Positions 57,218 to 64,000 of a DNA stretch of 64,000 bases are shown one piece after another. A program made the translations under genes and the position numbers. This stretch comes from Desulforamulus profundi (GTDB taxonomy: Bacteria; Bacillota_B; Desulfotomaculia; Desulfotomaculales; Desulfotomaculaceae), in NCBI RefSeq assembly GCF_002607855.1, contig NZ_AWQQ01000067.1, forward strand, positions 53,818 to 117,817, written 5' to 3'. The notes below the pieces were generated by a model. That model had not been told where the DNA came from. It worked only from the letters and a program-made list of their open reading frames with translations, and made no database searches. How positions within the stretch are numbered: the stretch's first letter is position 1; the number at the start of each line of letters is the position of its first letter.

Positions 57218-57255
57218 ACAAGCCTGCGCAGACTTACCTGCCAGGCTTGTTTTTC
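57218..57255 (+). terminator. Terminator after the UPF0173 gene
   Basis: ACAAGCCTG pairs with CAGGCTTGT (57242-57250) and is followed by TTTTCTCC. Confidence 0.88.
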
Positions 57256-57616
57256 TCCGGATATTAACATTCTAATTATGTCATATAGGTAAATTAATAA
57301 ATGTTGCTATGGTTATTTTCCTTCGAAAGAGGTTATTACCCAGTTCATTCGGCACAACAATCAAGTTTGGATTTATACAGCCAAGTATACCAGCCTGTTC
57401 CGGTCCAATATAATCAGATGCAATAAAACAAAATAGCGAACTCTGTATATGTTCAAATATGTAAAAAGCCCAAGTCTCTCAAATGCATGGTGAAAACCGT
57501 GCATTTTTCTTGTTATAGAAGCATTCTTAAAAATAAGAGGATCCCATGAAGCGGAGGAACATTGATACTGGTGGGATATATTGCCAAATTGGTTTTGTTT
57601 TTTGTTTTTAATGGTA
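57256..57616. other. A/T-rich intergenic region
   Basis: There is no supported gene. AAATGCATGGT pairs with ACCGTGCATTT (57481-57505), followed by TTTC, a terminator-like hairpin on the plus strand. An open minus-strand frame of about 70 codons without a start codon lies at roughly 57270-57480 and may be a gene fragment. Confidence 0.4.
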
Positions 57617-57622
57617 TATAAT
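57601..57622 (+). promoter_or_regulatory. Candidate promoter for the nucleotidyltransferase pair
   Basis: TATAAT at 57617-57622 is preceded by T-rich sequence with a weak TTGTTT about 16 nt upstream, 20 nt before the start codon of the 76-aa gene. Confidence 0.45.
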
Positions 57623-57641
57623 AAATGTAGGGTGATCGTTT

Positions 57642-57872
57642 ATGAAACGCGCAAACATTGACGAACTAGTAAATAAAGGCAAAAAAAAGAAAACATTAAA
57701 AATACAACTTTCAACCTGTACCCGTCTGCCTAAAGAGGAACGGGTAAATAGAAAAGAAAGAGATCCCGCAGAGATAAACTTGTTAGCCAGATCCATCATG
57801 GACAAAGTAAAACGCTATCAAAGCGAAGGGATTTTGATAAAGAATGGTAGGAGTTGGAGATTTTATTTCTGA
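57642..57872 (+). CDS. Small basic protein, partner of nucleotidyltransferase
   Basis: This 76-aa lysine- and arginine-rich protein (NKGKKKKTLKI, CTRLPKEERVNRKERD) has no recognised domain. AGGGTGATC precedes its ATG. It overlaps the next gene by 29 nt. Position and size fit an antitoxin or adaptor for the nucleotidyltransferase, but this is inference. Confidence 0.55.
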   Translation: MKRANIDELVNKGKKKKTLKIQLSTCTRLPKEERVNRKERDPAEINLLARSIMDKVKRYQSEGILIKNGRSWRFYF

Positions 57873-58473
57873 GGCTGATGTACAACTTATTAAAGAGAAG
57901 ATAGCCGGCGTTCAAGAACAGCCAATGGAAACATTCCAGAGAAACATTAAGGTCATCAGCTATCTTACATACCTTCTGGAAAAAATGGGTATCCGGCCAA
58001 TTATTGTTGGCGGCCATGCAGTAGAGATTTACACCCTTGGTCACTATACCACAGTTGATGTAGATTTAGTCGTAAGTGGCCGTGAATTTGCCCAGGAAAT
58101 TCTTACTCTTTTAGGTTTTAAAAAGTCGCAAGGCAACAGGCACTGGTATCATGAAGATTTAGGACTCCCAATAGAAATACCGGACGATGCCCTGGCCGGC
58201 TCACTTGACAGGATCATGCAAGTCACTGTGGAAGAAGGTTATCACGTTTATGTTATTGGCATCGAAGATTTGATTCTTGACCGGGTCAGAGCGGCAGTGT
58301 ATTGGAAATCTTCAGCAGATCGGGAATGGGCCTTTCTTTTAATAAGATCACAAATGGAGGAAATTGATTTTAATTACCTGGAAAAAGAAGCTAAGAAGGA
58401 ACCAGACCCAACTATAATCGAGTTGATCGGGAAATTAAAGAAATCCGCTGAAAGCATTATAATTGATGAATAA
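57844..58473 (+). CDS. Nucleotidyltransferase-fold protein (DUF6036/AbiEii-like)
   Basis: This 209-aa protein has the minimal nucleotidyltransferase signature IIVGGHAVEIYTLGHYTTVDVDLVV: a GG helix followed by DxD (VDVDL). The rest contains HEDLGLPIEIPDDALAG and IEDLILDRVRAAVYW, as in proteins annotated as DUF6036 or AbiEii-like. Toxins of type IV and MNT/HEPN antitoxins share this fold. Codon use is more A/T-rich than neighbours, suggesting transfer. Confidence 0.75.
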   Translation: MVGVGDFISEADVQLIKEKIAGVQEQPMETFQRNIKVISYLTYLLEKMGIRPIIVGGHAVEIYTLGHYTTVDVDLVVSGREFAQEILTLLGFKKSQGNRHWYHEDLGLPIEIPDDALAGSLDRIMQVTVEEGYHVYVIGIEDLILDRVRAAVYWKSSADREWAFLLIRSQMEEIDFNYLEKEAKKEPDPTIIELIGKLKKSAESIIIDE

Positions 58474-58481
58474 CATAAGTA

Positions 58482-58510
58482 CGCAGCTCGTGCCGAGTTG
58501 CGTATTTTAA
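58482..58510 (+). terminator. Terminator after the nucleotidyltransferase gene
   Basis: ACGCAGCTCG pairs with CGAGTTGCGT across TGC and is followed by ATTTTAA. Confidence 0.75.
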
Positions 58511-58539
58511 AGAAAATACACACATAAAGAAAGCCATAA

Positions 58540-58567
58540 AAATCCAGCTCATGATGAAGCTGGATTT
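58540..58567 (-). terminator. Terminator of the cyclophilin gene
   Basis: AAATCCAGCT pairs with AGCTGGATTT; read on the minus strand it is followed by TTTATGG. Confidence 0.75.
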
Positions 58568-58579
58568 CTTGTTGCTATA

Positions 58580-59014
58580 CTATACTTCCCAAACCTTTAC
58601 TTCTTTCATCTTATCGCCGGGCTTAATCTGATCTACATATTCCATACCTTCAACCACTTTCCCGAAGACCGTATGTACGCCGTCCAGGTGGGGGAAAGCA
58701 TCAAAACAAATGAAGAACTGGCTGCCGCCGGTGTCTTTGCCGGCATGGGCCATGGATAAGGCGCCTCTCTGGTGCTTGTGCGGGTTGCCCTTGGTTTCAC
58801 ACTTGATGGTATAACCGGGACCACCGGTGCCGGTGCCGTAGGGACATCCGCCCTGAGCCACAAAGCCGGGGATCACCCGGTGGAAGTTCAGTCCGTTGTA
58901 AAACCCTTCGTTGGCTAATTTTTCAAAGTTGGCCACGGTGCCGGGGGCTGCTTCATAAAAAAATTCAATTACGATTTTGCCGCCGTTTTCCAGTTCAATA
59001 CTGCCCTTCTTCAA
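58580..59014 (-). CDS. Peptidyl-prolyl cis-trans isomerase, cyclophilin type
   Basis: This 144-aa cyclophilin has [35 protein letters not shown] and [14 protein letters not shown], the catalytic and binding residues. There is no signal peptide, so it acts in the cytoplasm. The TTG start at 59014 follows AAGGAGGG on the minus strand. Confidence 0.95.
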   Translation of the reverse strand: MKKGSIELENGGKIVIEFFYEAAPGTVANFEKLANEGFYNGLNFHRVIPGFVAQGGCPYGTGTGGPGYTIKCETKGNPHKHQRGALSMAHAGKDTGGSQFFICFDAFPHLDGVHTVFGKVVEGMEYVDQIKPGDKMKEVKVWEV

Positions 59015-59091
59015 AAGAATACCCTCCTTAAAATGAACTCCAATTTATTCTACTACAGAAACCATTCCCAGGCAAATTATGACACCAATTC

Positions 59092-59151
59092 AAGTGAATT
59101 CAAGTGGGGACGGTTCTTGACTTGAATTCCAACCTGTCAAATTCAAGTCAA
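59092..59151. repeat. REP-like repeat, uninterrupted arm of a REPIN
   Basis: An imperfect palindromic unit with core GGGGACGGTTC flanked by TTCAAGT and ACTTGAA (59092-59126) is followed 11 nt later by the start of a second, inverted unit (59138-59151). The second unit continues at 59562-59583 beyond the group II intron. Inverted REP pairs of this kind are REPINs, normally mobilised by RAYT transposases; none is seen here. Confidence 0.7.
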
Positions 59152-59561
59152 GTCGAGTAGATGTGGGCCTCTCGGGTTTTAAGAGACGCTTTGTTTTCCC
59201 TGTTTCTCCCCGTTTCCTCTGGGAGTGTCCCATTATTTGCTCCATGACCTGATTGGCCGCATACCCCTCACAAAACCGGACGTGCCCTATTTAGGTATCC
59301 GGCTCTTCATATCACCATTTACAGAATGTAGCATATGTGTAGTCTTAGGTCGTAGATGTTTATACTATTGTGTGGTCGGGGTATTGGATATGCTTTCAGG
59401 AATAATGTAAACTTACGCCAGTCAAAACTTTTCCGTTGACTGCGCCGGTTCAGCCATTTAAAGATAAATTTCTGTGTTCCAAGACTCGCTATGAGTGGTT
59501 GGCTAAACCTTTCTCAGTGGGATTCCCACCCACTATACGATGCGCCCTTTGCTCGGCGCAC
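59152..59561 (-). mobile_element. ORF-less group II intron inserted in a REP unit
   Basis: On the minus strand this 410-nt segment starts GTGCGCC and ends CTACTCGAC, as many bacterial group II introns do. It contains a domain V-like hairpin (GAGCCGGATACC paired with GGCACGTCCGGTTTT) near 59266-59300, then TGTGAGGGG and a 3' region. Joining the flanks, GGGGACGGTTC plus TTGACTTGAATT, recreates the REP unit that exists uninterrupted at 59092-59126, fixing both boundaries. No reverse transcriptase is encoded, so mobility or splicing would need help in trans. Confidence 0.7.
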
Positions 59562-59923
59562 GAACCGTCCCCGACTTGAATTTGGTTTATTTTCATTTGG
59601 TTTACAGCAGAACGCCAGTTTGCGGCATCTCTGAGCTTGTCCAGCAATTCCGGGTACTCGGGGTGGGTGGCAGCATCCTTTAGGAGTTCACCTAGCTGCA
59701 GGGTTTCCTGAACCCAGCGGGAGCGGGGGAGGCTGCCGGTCAGTTCCGCCAGTCCCAAATCTTCCCGGGTCTTATACCATAATAAAACCAGCGGGTGTAG
59801 GTCCGGCGCACCTTCGGGGTTCCAGCCGTCAATTTTATGGACTTCTTTTTTAATGAGGGCCGGTCCCAGGGCCCCTTCCAACCGGCCCAGGGCTTCGCCG
59901 AGCCGGGCTGTTTCATCTTGCAT
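59489..59923 (-). CDS. Hypothetical protein truncated by REP and intron insertion
   Basis: The protein begins MQDETARLGEALGRLEGALG and continues KKEVHKIDGWNPEGAPDLHP, LVLLWYKTREDLGLAEL; I recognise no family. ATG 59923 follows GGGAGG on the minus strand; an in-frame ATG at 59947 is inside that region. From about residue 120 the frame runs into the REP unit (IQVGDG) and then into the group II intron until 59489. If the intron splices, the frame ends GDGS-stop at the REP; so the mature C-terminus is uncertain. Confidence 0.6.
   Translation of the reverse strand: MQDETARLGEALGRLEGALGPALIKKEVHKIDGWNPEGAPDLHPLVLLWYKTREDLGLAELTGSLPRSRWVQETLQLGELLKDAATHPEYPELLDKLRDAANWRSAVNQMKINQIQVGDGSCAEQRAHRIVGGNPTEKGLANHS
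59562..59583. repeat. REP-like repeat, other half of the interrupted arm
   Basis: GAACCGTCCCCGACTTGAA is the 5' exon side of the intron insertion, read on the minus strand as TTCAAGTCGGGGACGGTTC. Confidence 0.7.
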
Positions 59924-60074
59924 GGCAGAATGCCTCCCTTTTGCCAAGTCAATTCAGCCTAATTATAACAAATTTTATCGGAGAACTTTCCTATCATCTG
60001 CACCTTGGGTATAATTATTTTGTTTCAGGCAGGAACTCGGATTCCATCAATAGAAGAAGGTTTTTAGCAGATGT

Positions 60075-62887
60075 ATGGGGGTATTTAAAGGGATGTTAAC
60101 CTTTGTGGCATTGGACCTGGAAACCACCGGTCTGAACTGCTGGAGTGACGAGATTATTGAAATTGGACTGGTTAAAGTCATTGACGGCCAGGAAGTGGAA
60201 CGCTTTCAATCCCTGGTTCGTACCGAGAGTCCGCTGCCGGTAAAAATAAAGCACCTGACCGGTCTGAAGGATGAAGATTTTAGCGGGGCCCCGGTATTGG
60301 GCGAAATTTTGCCCGGGGTTTTATCGTTTATTGCCGATTTCCCTCTGGTGGGACATAATATCAAGTTTGACCGTGACTTTTTAGCCGCTGCGGCCAGGCG
60401 TCCCCTTGCTAACGACCTTTATGATACCCTGGAACTGGCCAAATATTTACTGCCTTCAGCCGCCAATCACCGGCTGGGTGAATTGTGTAAATCCCTTGAC
60501 GTCGTCATCGAACAACAGCACCGGGCACTGGATGACGCCCTTGGCGCCGCCCGGCTGCTGGTAGCTCTGGTAAATCGTTTGGAAAAGTATGAAGTGGATT
60601 TCGTCTGGCAGTTAAGCCGGTTGCTCAAACAGGCAGGTTCCGCCTGGTACCCGGTTTTAGAGGACGTAAGCGCAAAGATTATCAAACAGTTTCCTGACCG
60701 GAAAATTACCCAACGGGTGCCGGGTGCCTCCATGGAAGAGGGTCCCCCTAAGGACCGGCCCCGGCAGGAAAAAAAGAGCATCTCCCTGGAGGAATGCATG
60801 GCAGTCCTGGGGCCGGAGGGCGCCCTGGCAGCCACGCTGCCAAGATTCCAGTACCGTGCCCAGCAGTGTGATATGGTGGACCATGTGGTAAAGGGTTTTA
60901 ATGAGAATAAAATTGTGCTGGTGGAGGCCGGGACCGGCACCGGCAAATCCCTGGCCTACCTGGTGCCGGCCATCCGGTGGGCCAGCCGGAACGATGAACG
61001 GGTTCTCATCACCACCCACACCATTACGCTGCAGGAGCAGCTGTGGAACAAGGACATACCCCTGTTGGCCAACCTGCCGGACTTCGAGTTCCGGGCCGCT
61101 TTGATGAAGGGACGGAGCAATTATTTATGTCTCCGCCGCTGGTCATCTTTAATGGCCGAGGCCCATCACACACCGGAGGAAGCCCAATTCCTGGCCAAAA
61201 TCTTGGTCTGGCTGCAGGAAACCGTCACCGGAGACCGCAGCGAGCTCGCTGTCTCCTACCAGGAATTGGAACACTGGACCGGTGTATGTTGCGAAAGTGA
61301 CGGCTGCCTGGGCAACCGCTGCCGCTATTTTAAAGACCGGTGTTTTTTTATGGCGGCCCGGCGCAGGGCAGAGAGGGCGGATATCGTCATTGTCAACCAT
61401 TCCCTGCTGCTGAGCGATGCCAACGCCGATAATATGGTCCTGCCCGGCTACGGTCCTCTCATTATCGATGAGGCCCATCACCTGGAGGGCTGTGCCACCG
61501 AGCATCTGGCAGAATTACCGGTCGCCTGGATGTGTTCCGCTGGCTGTCGGTGGCCGGAAAACAGCTCGGCAAACTGGACAATTTTACTATGGCCTATGAT
61601 CAAGGCGGGTGGCAAAATCTTATCAGCCAGTCCTCTGAAACAAGACAGAGGTGCAGGGAAGCCGCCGTCACATTCTTTGAAATGGTATCCCGTTGGATAG
61701 AAAAAAGCGCGGGGAGCGGTGAAGGGCGCTATTCCCTGAGGTTTGGCCCGGCAGAGAATTTGGACGGGCTTCCCGGTTTGCCGGTAGCGGTGGATTCCGA
61801 GTTGGATAACCTGCTGGTCAACCTGCGCACCCTGTGCCAGTTGATGGTAAAAGTGGGGGACCGGCTGGCGGAGGGAGCCGCATTTGCAGAAGACGTGCCG
61901 GGAATTGCCAAGGACCTGGTTTCCTGGGCCTCCCTGGGGCAGGAAATGGCCCATAACCTGGAATGGATCTGCCGCCACCATGAAGAGGACACCGTTTACT
62001 GGGTGGAGGGAGGAGCCGACCAGCCGGAAGTAATTCTACGCGCCGCCCCCATTGATGTGGGGCCGCTGCTGCAGGCCAAATTGTTTGCTGAACCTCGCCC
62101 GGTGATTTTGACCTCTGCCACTATGACGGTGGACGGAAATTTTATACATTTTATCAAAAGCATTGGATTAGATTTACTTCCCGCAAATACTATGCTTGAA
62201 AAGCAGTTGGATTCCCCCTTTAACTATGGAGAGCAGGCCCTGCTATGCGCGGCCAGGGATATCCCACAACCCGGACAAATGGGTGACAGCCCCTATCACG
62301 ATGAACTGGCCAGAGCTATTTATAATATTTCGCTGGCCGCCGAGGGCCGTACCCTGGTGCTTTTTACCTCCCACCGCTCCCTGAGGGAAGTCTACCACCG
62401 GTTAAAGGATCATTACGAAAACGAAGACATATGTTTGCTGGGACATGAATTGGACGGCAGCCGGAGGCGCCTGGTGGAACAGTTTATGGAGGGAAAACGC
62501 ACGGTGCTTTTTGGCGCGGCCAGTTTCTGGGAAGGAGTGGACATCCCGGGAGACGCCTTGTCCTGTGTCATTATTGTCAAACTGCCCTTTGCACCGCCGA
62601 ACCACCCGGTGCTGGAAGCCAGGCTGCAGAAAATTGCCCGGCAGGGAAGAAACGGCTTTCAGGATTACCAAATTCCCCAGGCGGTGATCAAGTTTAAACA
62701 GGGCTTTGGCCGGTTGATCCGGGACTCCCGGGACAGGGGAGTTGTGGTGATCCTGGACGGCCGGTTGGTGGAGAAAAAGTACGGCTTAAAATTTTTCAAT
62801 TCCCTGCCTCTGGCAGAACATTTCCGAGGCAGTTGGCAGCAGATTGTACCGAAAGTAAAATTTTGGTTGACAGGCCGGCAAGAATAA
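60075..62887 (+). CDS. dinG: DinG-type helicase with N-terminal DEDDh exonuclease (frameshifted)
   Basis: This protein of about 937 aa combines an exonuclease domain (VALDLETTGLNCWSDEIIEI, VGHNIKFDRDF, HRALDDALGA) and an XPD/DinG superfamily 2 helicase: VEAGTGTGKSLAYLVPA (Walker A), the Fe-S cysteines in VCCESDGCLGNRCRYFKDRC, LIIDEAHHLE (DEAH), LTSATM and GFGRLIRDSRDRGVVVILDGR. The frame breaks near 61518; one C restores ELPGRLDVFRWLSV. The ATG at 60075 is the longest; ATG 60093 is possible. The fusion is common in Firmicutes. Confidence 0.92.
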
Positions 62888-62980
62888 TTTGGCATACCTC
62901 TTTCGCTTCAGTCAAGGGGATGCTAAAATAAAGTAATGCGGAATGTTTCTGTTGCAAATACCATAACGGGGAGGTTCCCG

Positions 62981-63484
62981 ATGAAGGGTGAACACATACC
63001 CAGTTTATTTACGCTGGGAAACTTGTTATTTGGAGTTTTTGCTCTGGTGCTGGCACTGGATCAAGAATACATTCAGGGAGGCTTAATGATCCTGCTGGCG
63101 GGAGTGATGGATTACCTGGACGGCAAGGTAGCCAGAAAACTCCGGGTAACCTCTGATTTTGGCAAGGAATTGGATTCCCTGGCGGATCTTGTTTCCTTTG
63201 GTGTGGCGCCGGCCATACTGGCCTATTCGCTGCAGTTATCCGATTGGGGCTATTTGGGATTGGCCATCGCCCTGGCCTTTGTCATGTGCGGCGCTTTACG
63301 ACTGGCCCGTTTTAATGTAACGAACTTTAGCGGAAGTTTTATGGGGGTCCCCATTACGGTAGCCGGCGGCATCGTGGCCCTTTTAATTATTTACCTGGGA
63401 AACCTGCCGGTGTTGGTTCTCCCCATGGCCATGCTGTTGCTGTCCTATTTGATGATCAGTAAAATTAAGGTGCCAAAGTTCTGA
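62981..63484 (+). CDS. pssA: CDP-diacylglycerol-serine O-phosphatidyltransferase
   Basis: This 167-aa integral membrane enzyme has the CDP-alcohol phosphatidyltransferase motif DGKVARKLRVTSDFGKELDS (DGxxAR-x8-GxxxD, then LAD for the last aspartate). Hydrophobic helices follow, and GALRLARFN matches PssA. It makes phosphatidylserine, the precursor of phosphatidylethanolamine. ATG 62981 follows GGGGAGG; the upstream ATG 62936 has no site. Confidence 0.9.
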   Translation: MKGEHIPSLFTLGNLLFGVFALVLALDQEYIQGGLMILLAGVMDYLDGKVARKLRVTSDFGKELDSLADLVSFGVAPAILAYSLQLSDWGYLGLAIALAFVMCGALRLARFNVTNFSGSFMGVPITVAGGIVALLIIYLGNLPVLVLPMAMLLLSYLMISKIKVPKF

Positions 63485-63604
63485 CAAAACTTCGATCCAG
63501 TGGTATTTTTTTCTCTTAGCCGTCATATTGTTACACAGATGCACAAATCCAACCCCACCCAAATAATATAAAAAGGAATTCAAATTTCATGAGGGGTGAT
63601 CGGA

Positions 63605-63670
63605 ATGCGCGTGTATTTTGTACGGCTTCCCAATTTTATACGCACGATCTTGTTAAAAATCTGGAATTAG
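63605..63670 (+). CDS. spoVM: SpoVM-like spore coat anchoring peptide
   Basis: A 21-aa ORF encodes MRVYFVRLPNFIRTILLKIW plus Asn. SpoVM peptides are 20-26 aa amphipathic helices with a conserved N-terminal pattern M-x-F/V-Y-x-x-R/K-L-P-x-F that bind curved forespore membrane and anchor SpoIVA. GGGGTGAT lies 4-8 nt before the ATG and a terminator follows at once, which supports a real gene. In Bacillus spoVM lies after rpe; here it is 42 kb away. Confidence 0.7.
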   Translation: MRVYFVRLPNFIRTILLKIWN

Positions 63671-63671
63671 T

Positions 63672-63700
63672 TTCAAGGCAGGCCTCTGGCTTGCCTTGAA
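63672..63700 (+). terminator. Terminator after the spoVM-like gene
   Basis: TTCAAGGCAGGCC pairs with GGCTTGCCTTGAA (one G-T pair) and is followed by CATTTTATG. Confidence 0.8.
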
Positions 63701-64000
63701 CATTTTATGAGGTAGTTTTGTTTCAATGGTTAAATTATTCTTACGAAAAAGTTGTTCAGGCAGGATTCGCAATTATTGCGTCGTACTTGCAGTATATAAC
63801 AAATTTACCAAGCATAATATGAATTAAGTTGTCAAGGTATTGACACTTTGGAAATAAATAACAGCTCCCCTTGTTATCCTAAAATGTTCTTGGTGAGCCC
63901 CAGAGGTTAACTTAAATTAAAGTGGCGCCGAAGGGAAGTCTTGACGGACGGGGTCCCCGCGTGTGGTACAATCGAGTAACCGGCGGGGCGCAATCTGTTA
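63701..64000 (+). other. Leader-like region of a gene beyond the window
   Basis: No ORF is supported. TTGTCAAGGTATTGACA (about 63829-63845) is a partial palindrome that includes a -35-like TTGACA. An extended -10-like TGGTACAAT lies at 63965-63973, and CCCCGC/GCGGGG flank it. GGCGCCGAAGGG near 63924 recalls conserved pieces of several riboswitch classes but no aptamer could be fitted. Confidence 0.3.

Noticed and set aside
57270..57480. About 70 open codons on the minus strand, including INPNLIVVPNELGNNLF
   Set aside because: No start codon or ribosome site and no family recognised; kept only as a possible fragment.
63890..63960. T-box, lysine or glycine riboswitch
   Set aside because: Only a short GGCGCCGAAGGG matches; the other conserved aptamer parts were not found in order.

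Overview
The window reads as a chromosomal segment of a spore-forming, anaerobic, Gram-positive bacterium of the Clostridia, most like the Desulfotomaculum/Peptococcaceae group. This is inferred from RemA, a GerA-type germination operon, a SpoVM-like peptide, a YteA-type DksA protein, DUF1657, LL-diaminopimelate aminotransferase, a tungsten-type aldehyde:ferredoxin oxidoreductase and paired branched-chain amino acid ABC transporters. No rRNA, tRNA or CRISPR array was recognised.

Layout. (1) 1-3.1 kb: end of dapL, a 233-nt highly structured non-coding element, an aspartate-type aminotransferase, a MITE-like repeat and a DksA-like gene. (2) 3.2-13.5 kb: a housekeeping operon, yicC-remA-gmk-rpoZ-coaBC-priA-def-fmt-DUF116-rsmB-rlmN. 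(3) 13.6-21.8 kb: a cell-wall and signalling cluster, FHA-FHA-PP2C-SEDS-PBP-PASTA kinase-rsgA-rpe. Its first six genes are collinear with the actinobacterial fhaA-fhaB-pstP-rodA-pbpA-pknB cluster, and the last two follow the Firmicutes order. (4) 22-23.7 kb: a tiny rubredoxin-like gene, a structured intergenic element and a free-standing adk. (5) 23.9-37.0 kb: two tandem paralogous modules, each a substrate-binding protein, LivH, LivM, LivG and LivF followed by a PAS/AAA+/Fis sigma-54 activator. (6) 37.3-40.6 kb: a five-gene flavin/iron-sulfur amino acid or amine dehydrogenase complex behind a textbook sigma-54 promoter. (7) 41-44 kb: ferredoxin, AOR, a MoaD-like protein and a korB remnant. 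(8) 44.2-48.6 kb: a germination receptor operon. (9) 48.7-58.5 kb: a mixed region with an RQC-like/HEAT protein, trxB, a dead ATPase, DUF1657, a TauE-like exporter, a PadR plus WtpA-like pair, an IS remnant, a UPF0173 hydrolase and a nucleotidyltransferase pair. (10) 58.5-64 kb: cyclophilin, a REPIN-like repeat split by an ORF-less group II intron, a DinG-type exonuclease-helicase, pssA and a spoVM-like gene.

The transporters, sigma-54 activators, dehydrogenase complex and AOR look like one amino acid uptake and fermentation programme: import, oxidation by the flavoprotein complex, and ferredoxin-linked aldehyde/acid conversion. This is inference from gene order and protein families.

About twenty genes carry single-base frameshifts, nearly all one C or G missing from a short homopolymer, including in genes expected to be essential or highly conserved. 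I treat these as probable sequencing or assembly errors, annotate each gene at full length and note the shift position. True remnants (korB, ATPase, IS, MTAP-like) are marked as pseudogenes.

The most unusual content is non-coding: two families of 7-nt-periodic inverted repeats, a MITE-like element present twice, the nested structured element at 468-700, and the group II intron sitting in one arm of a REPIN, where an uninterrupted copy in the other arm defines the intron ends.
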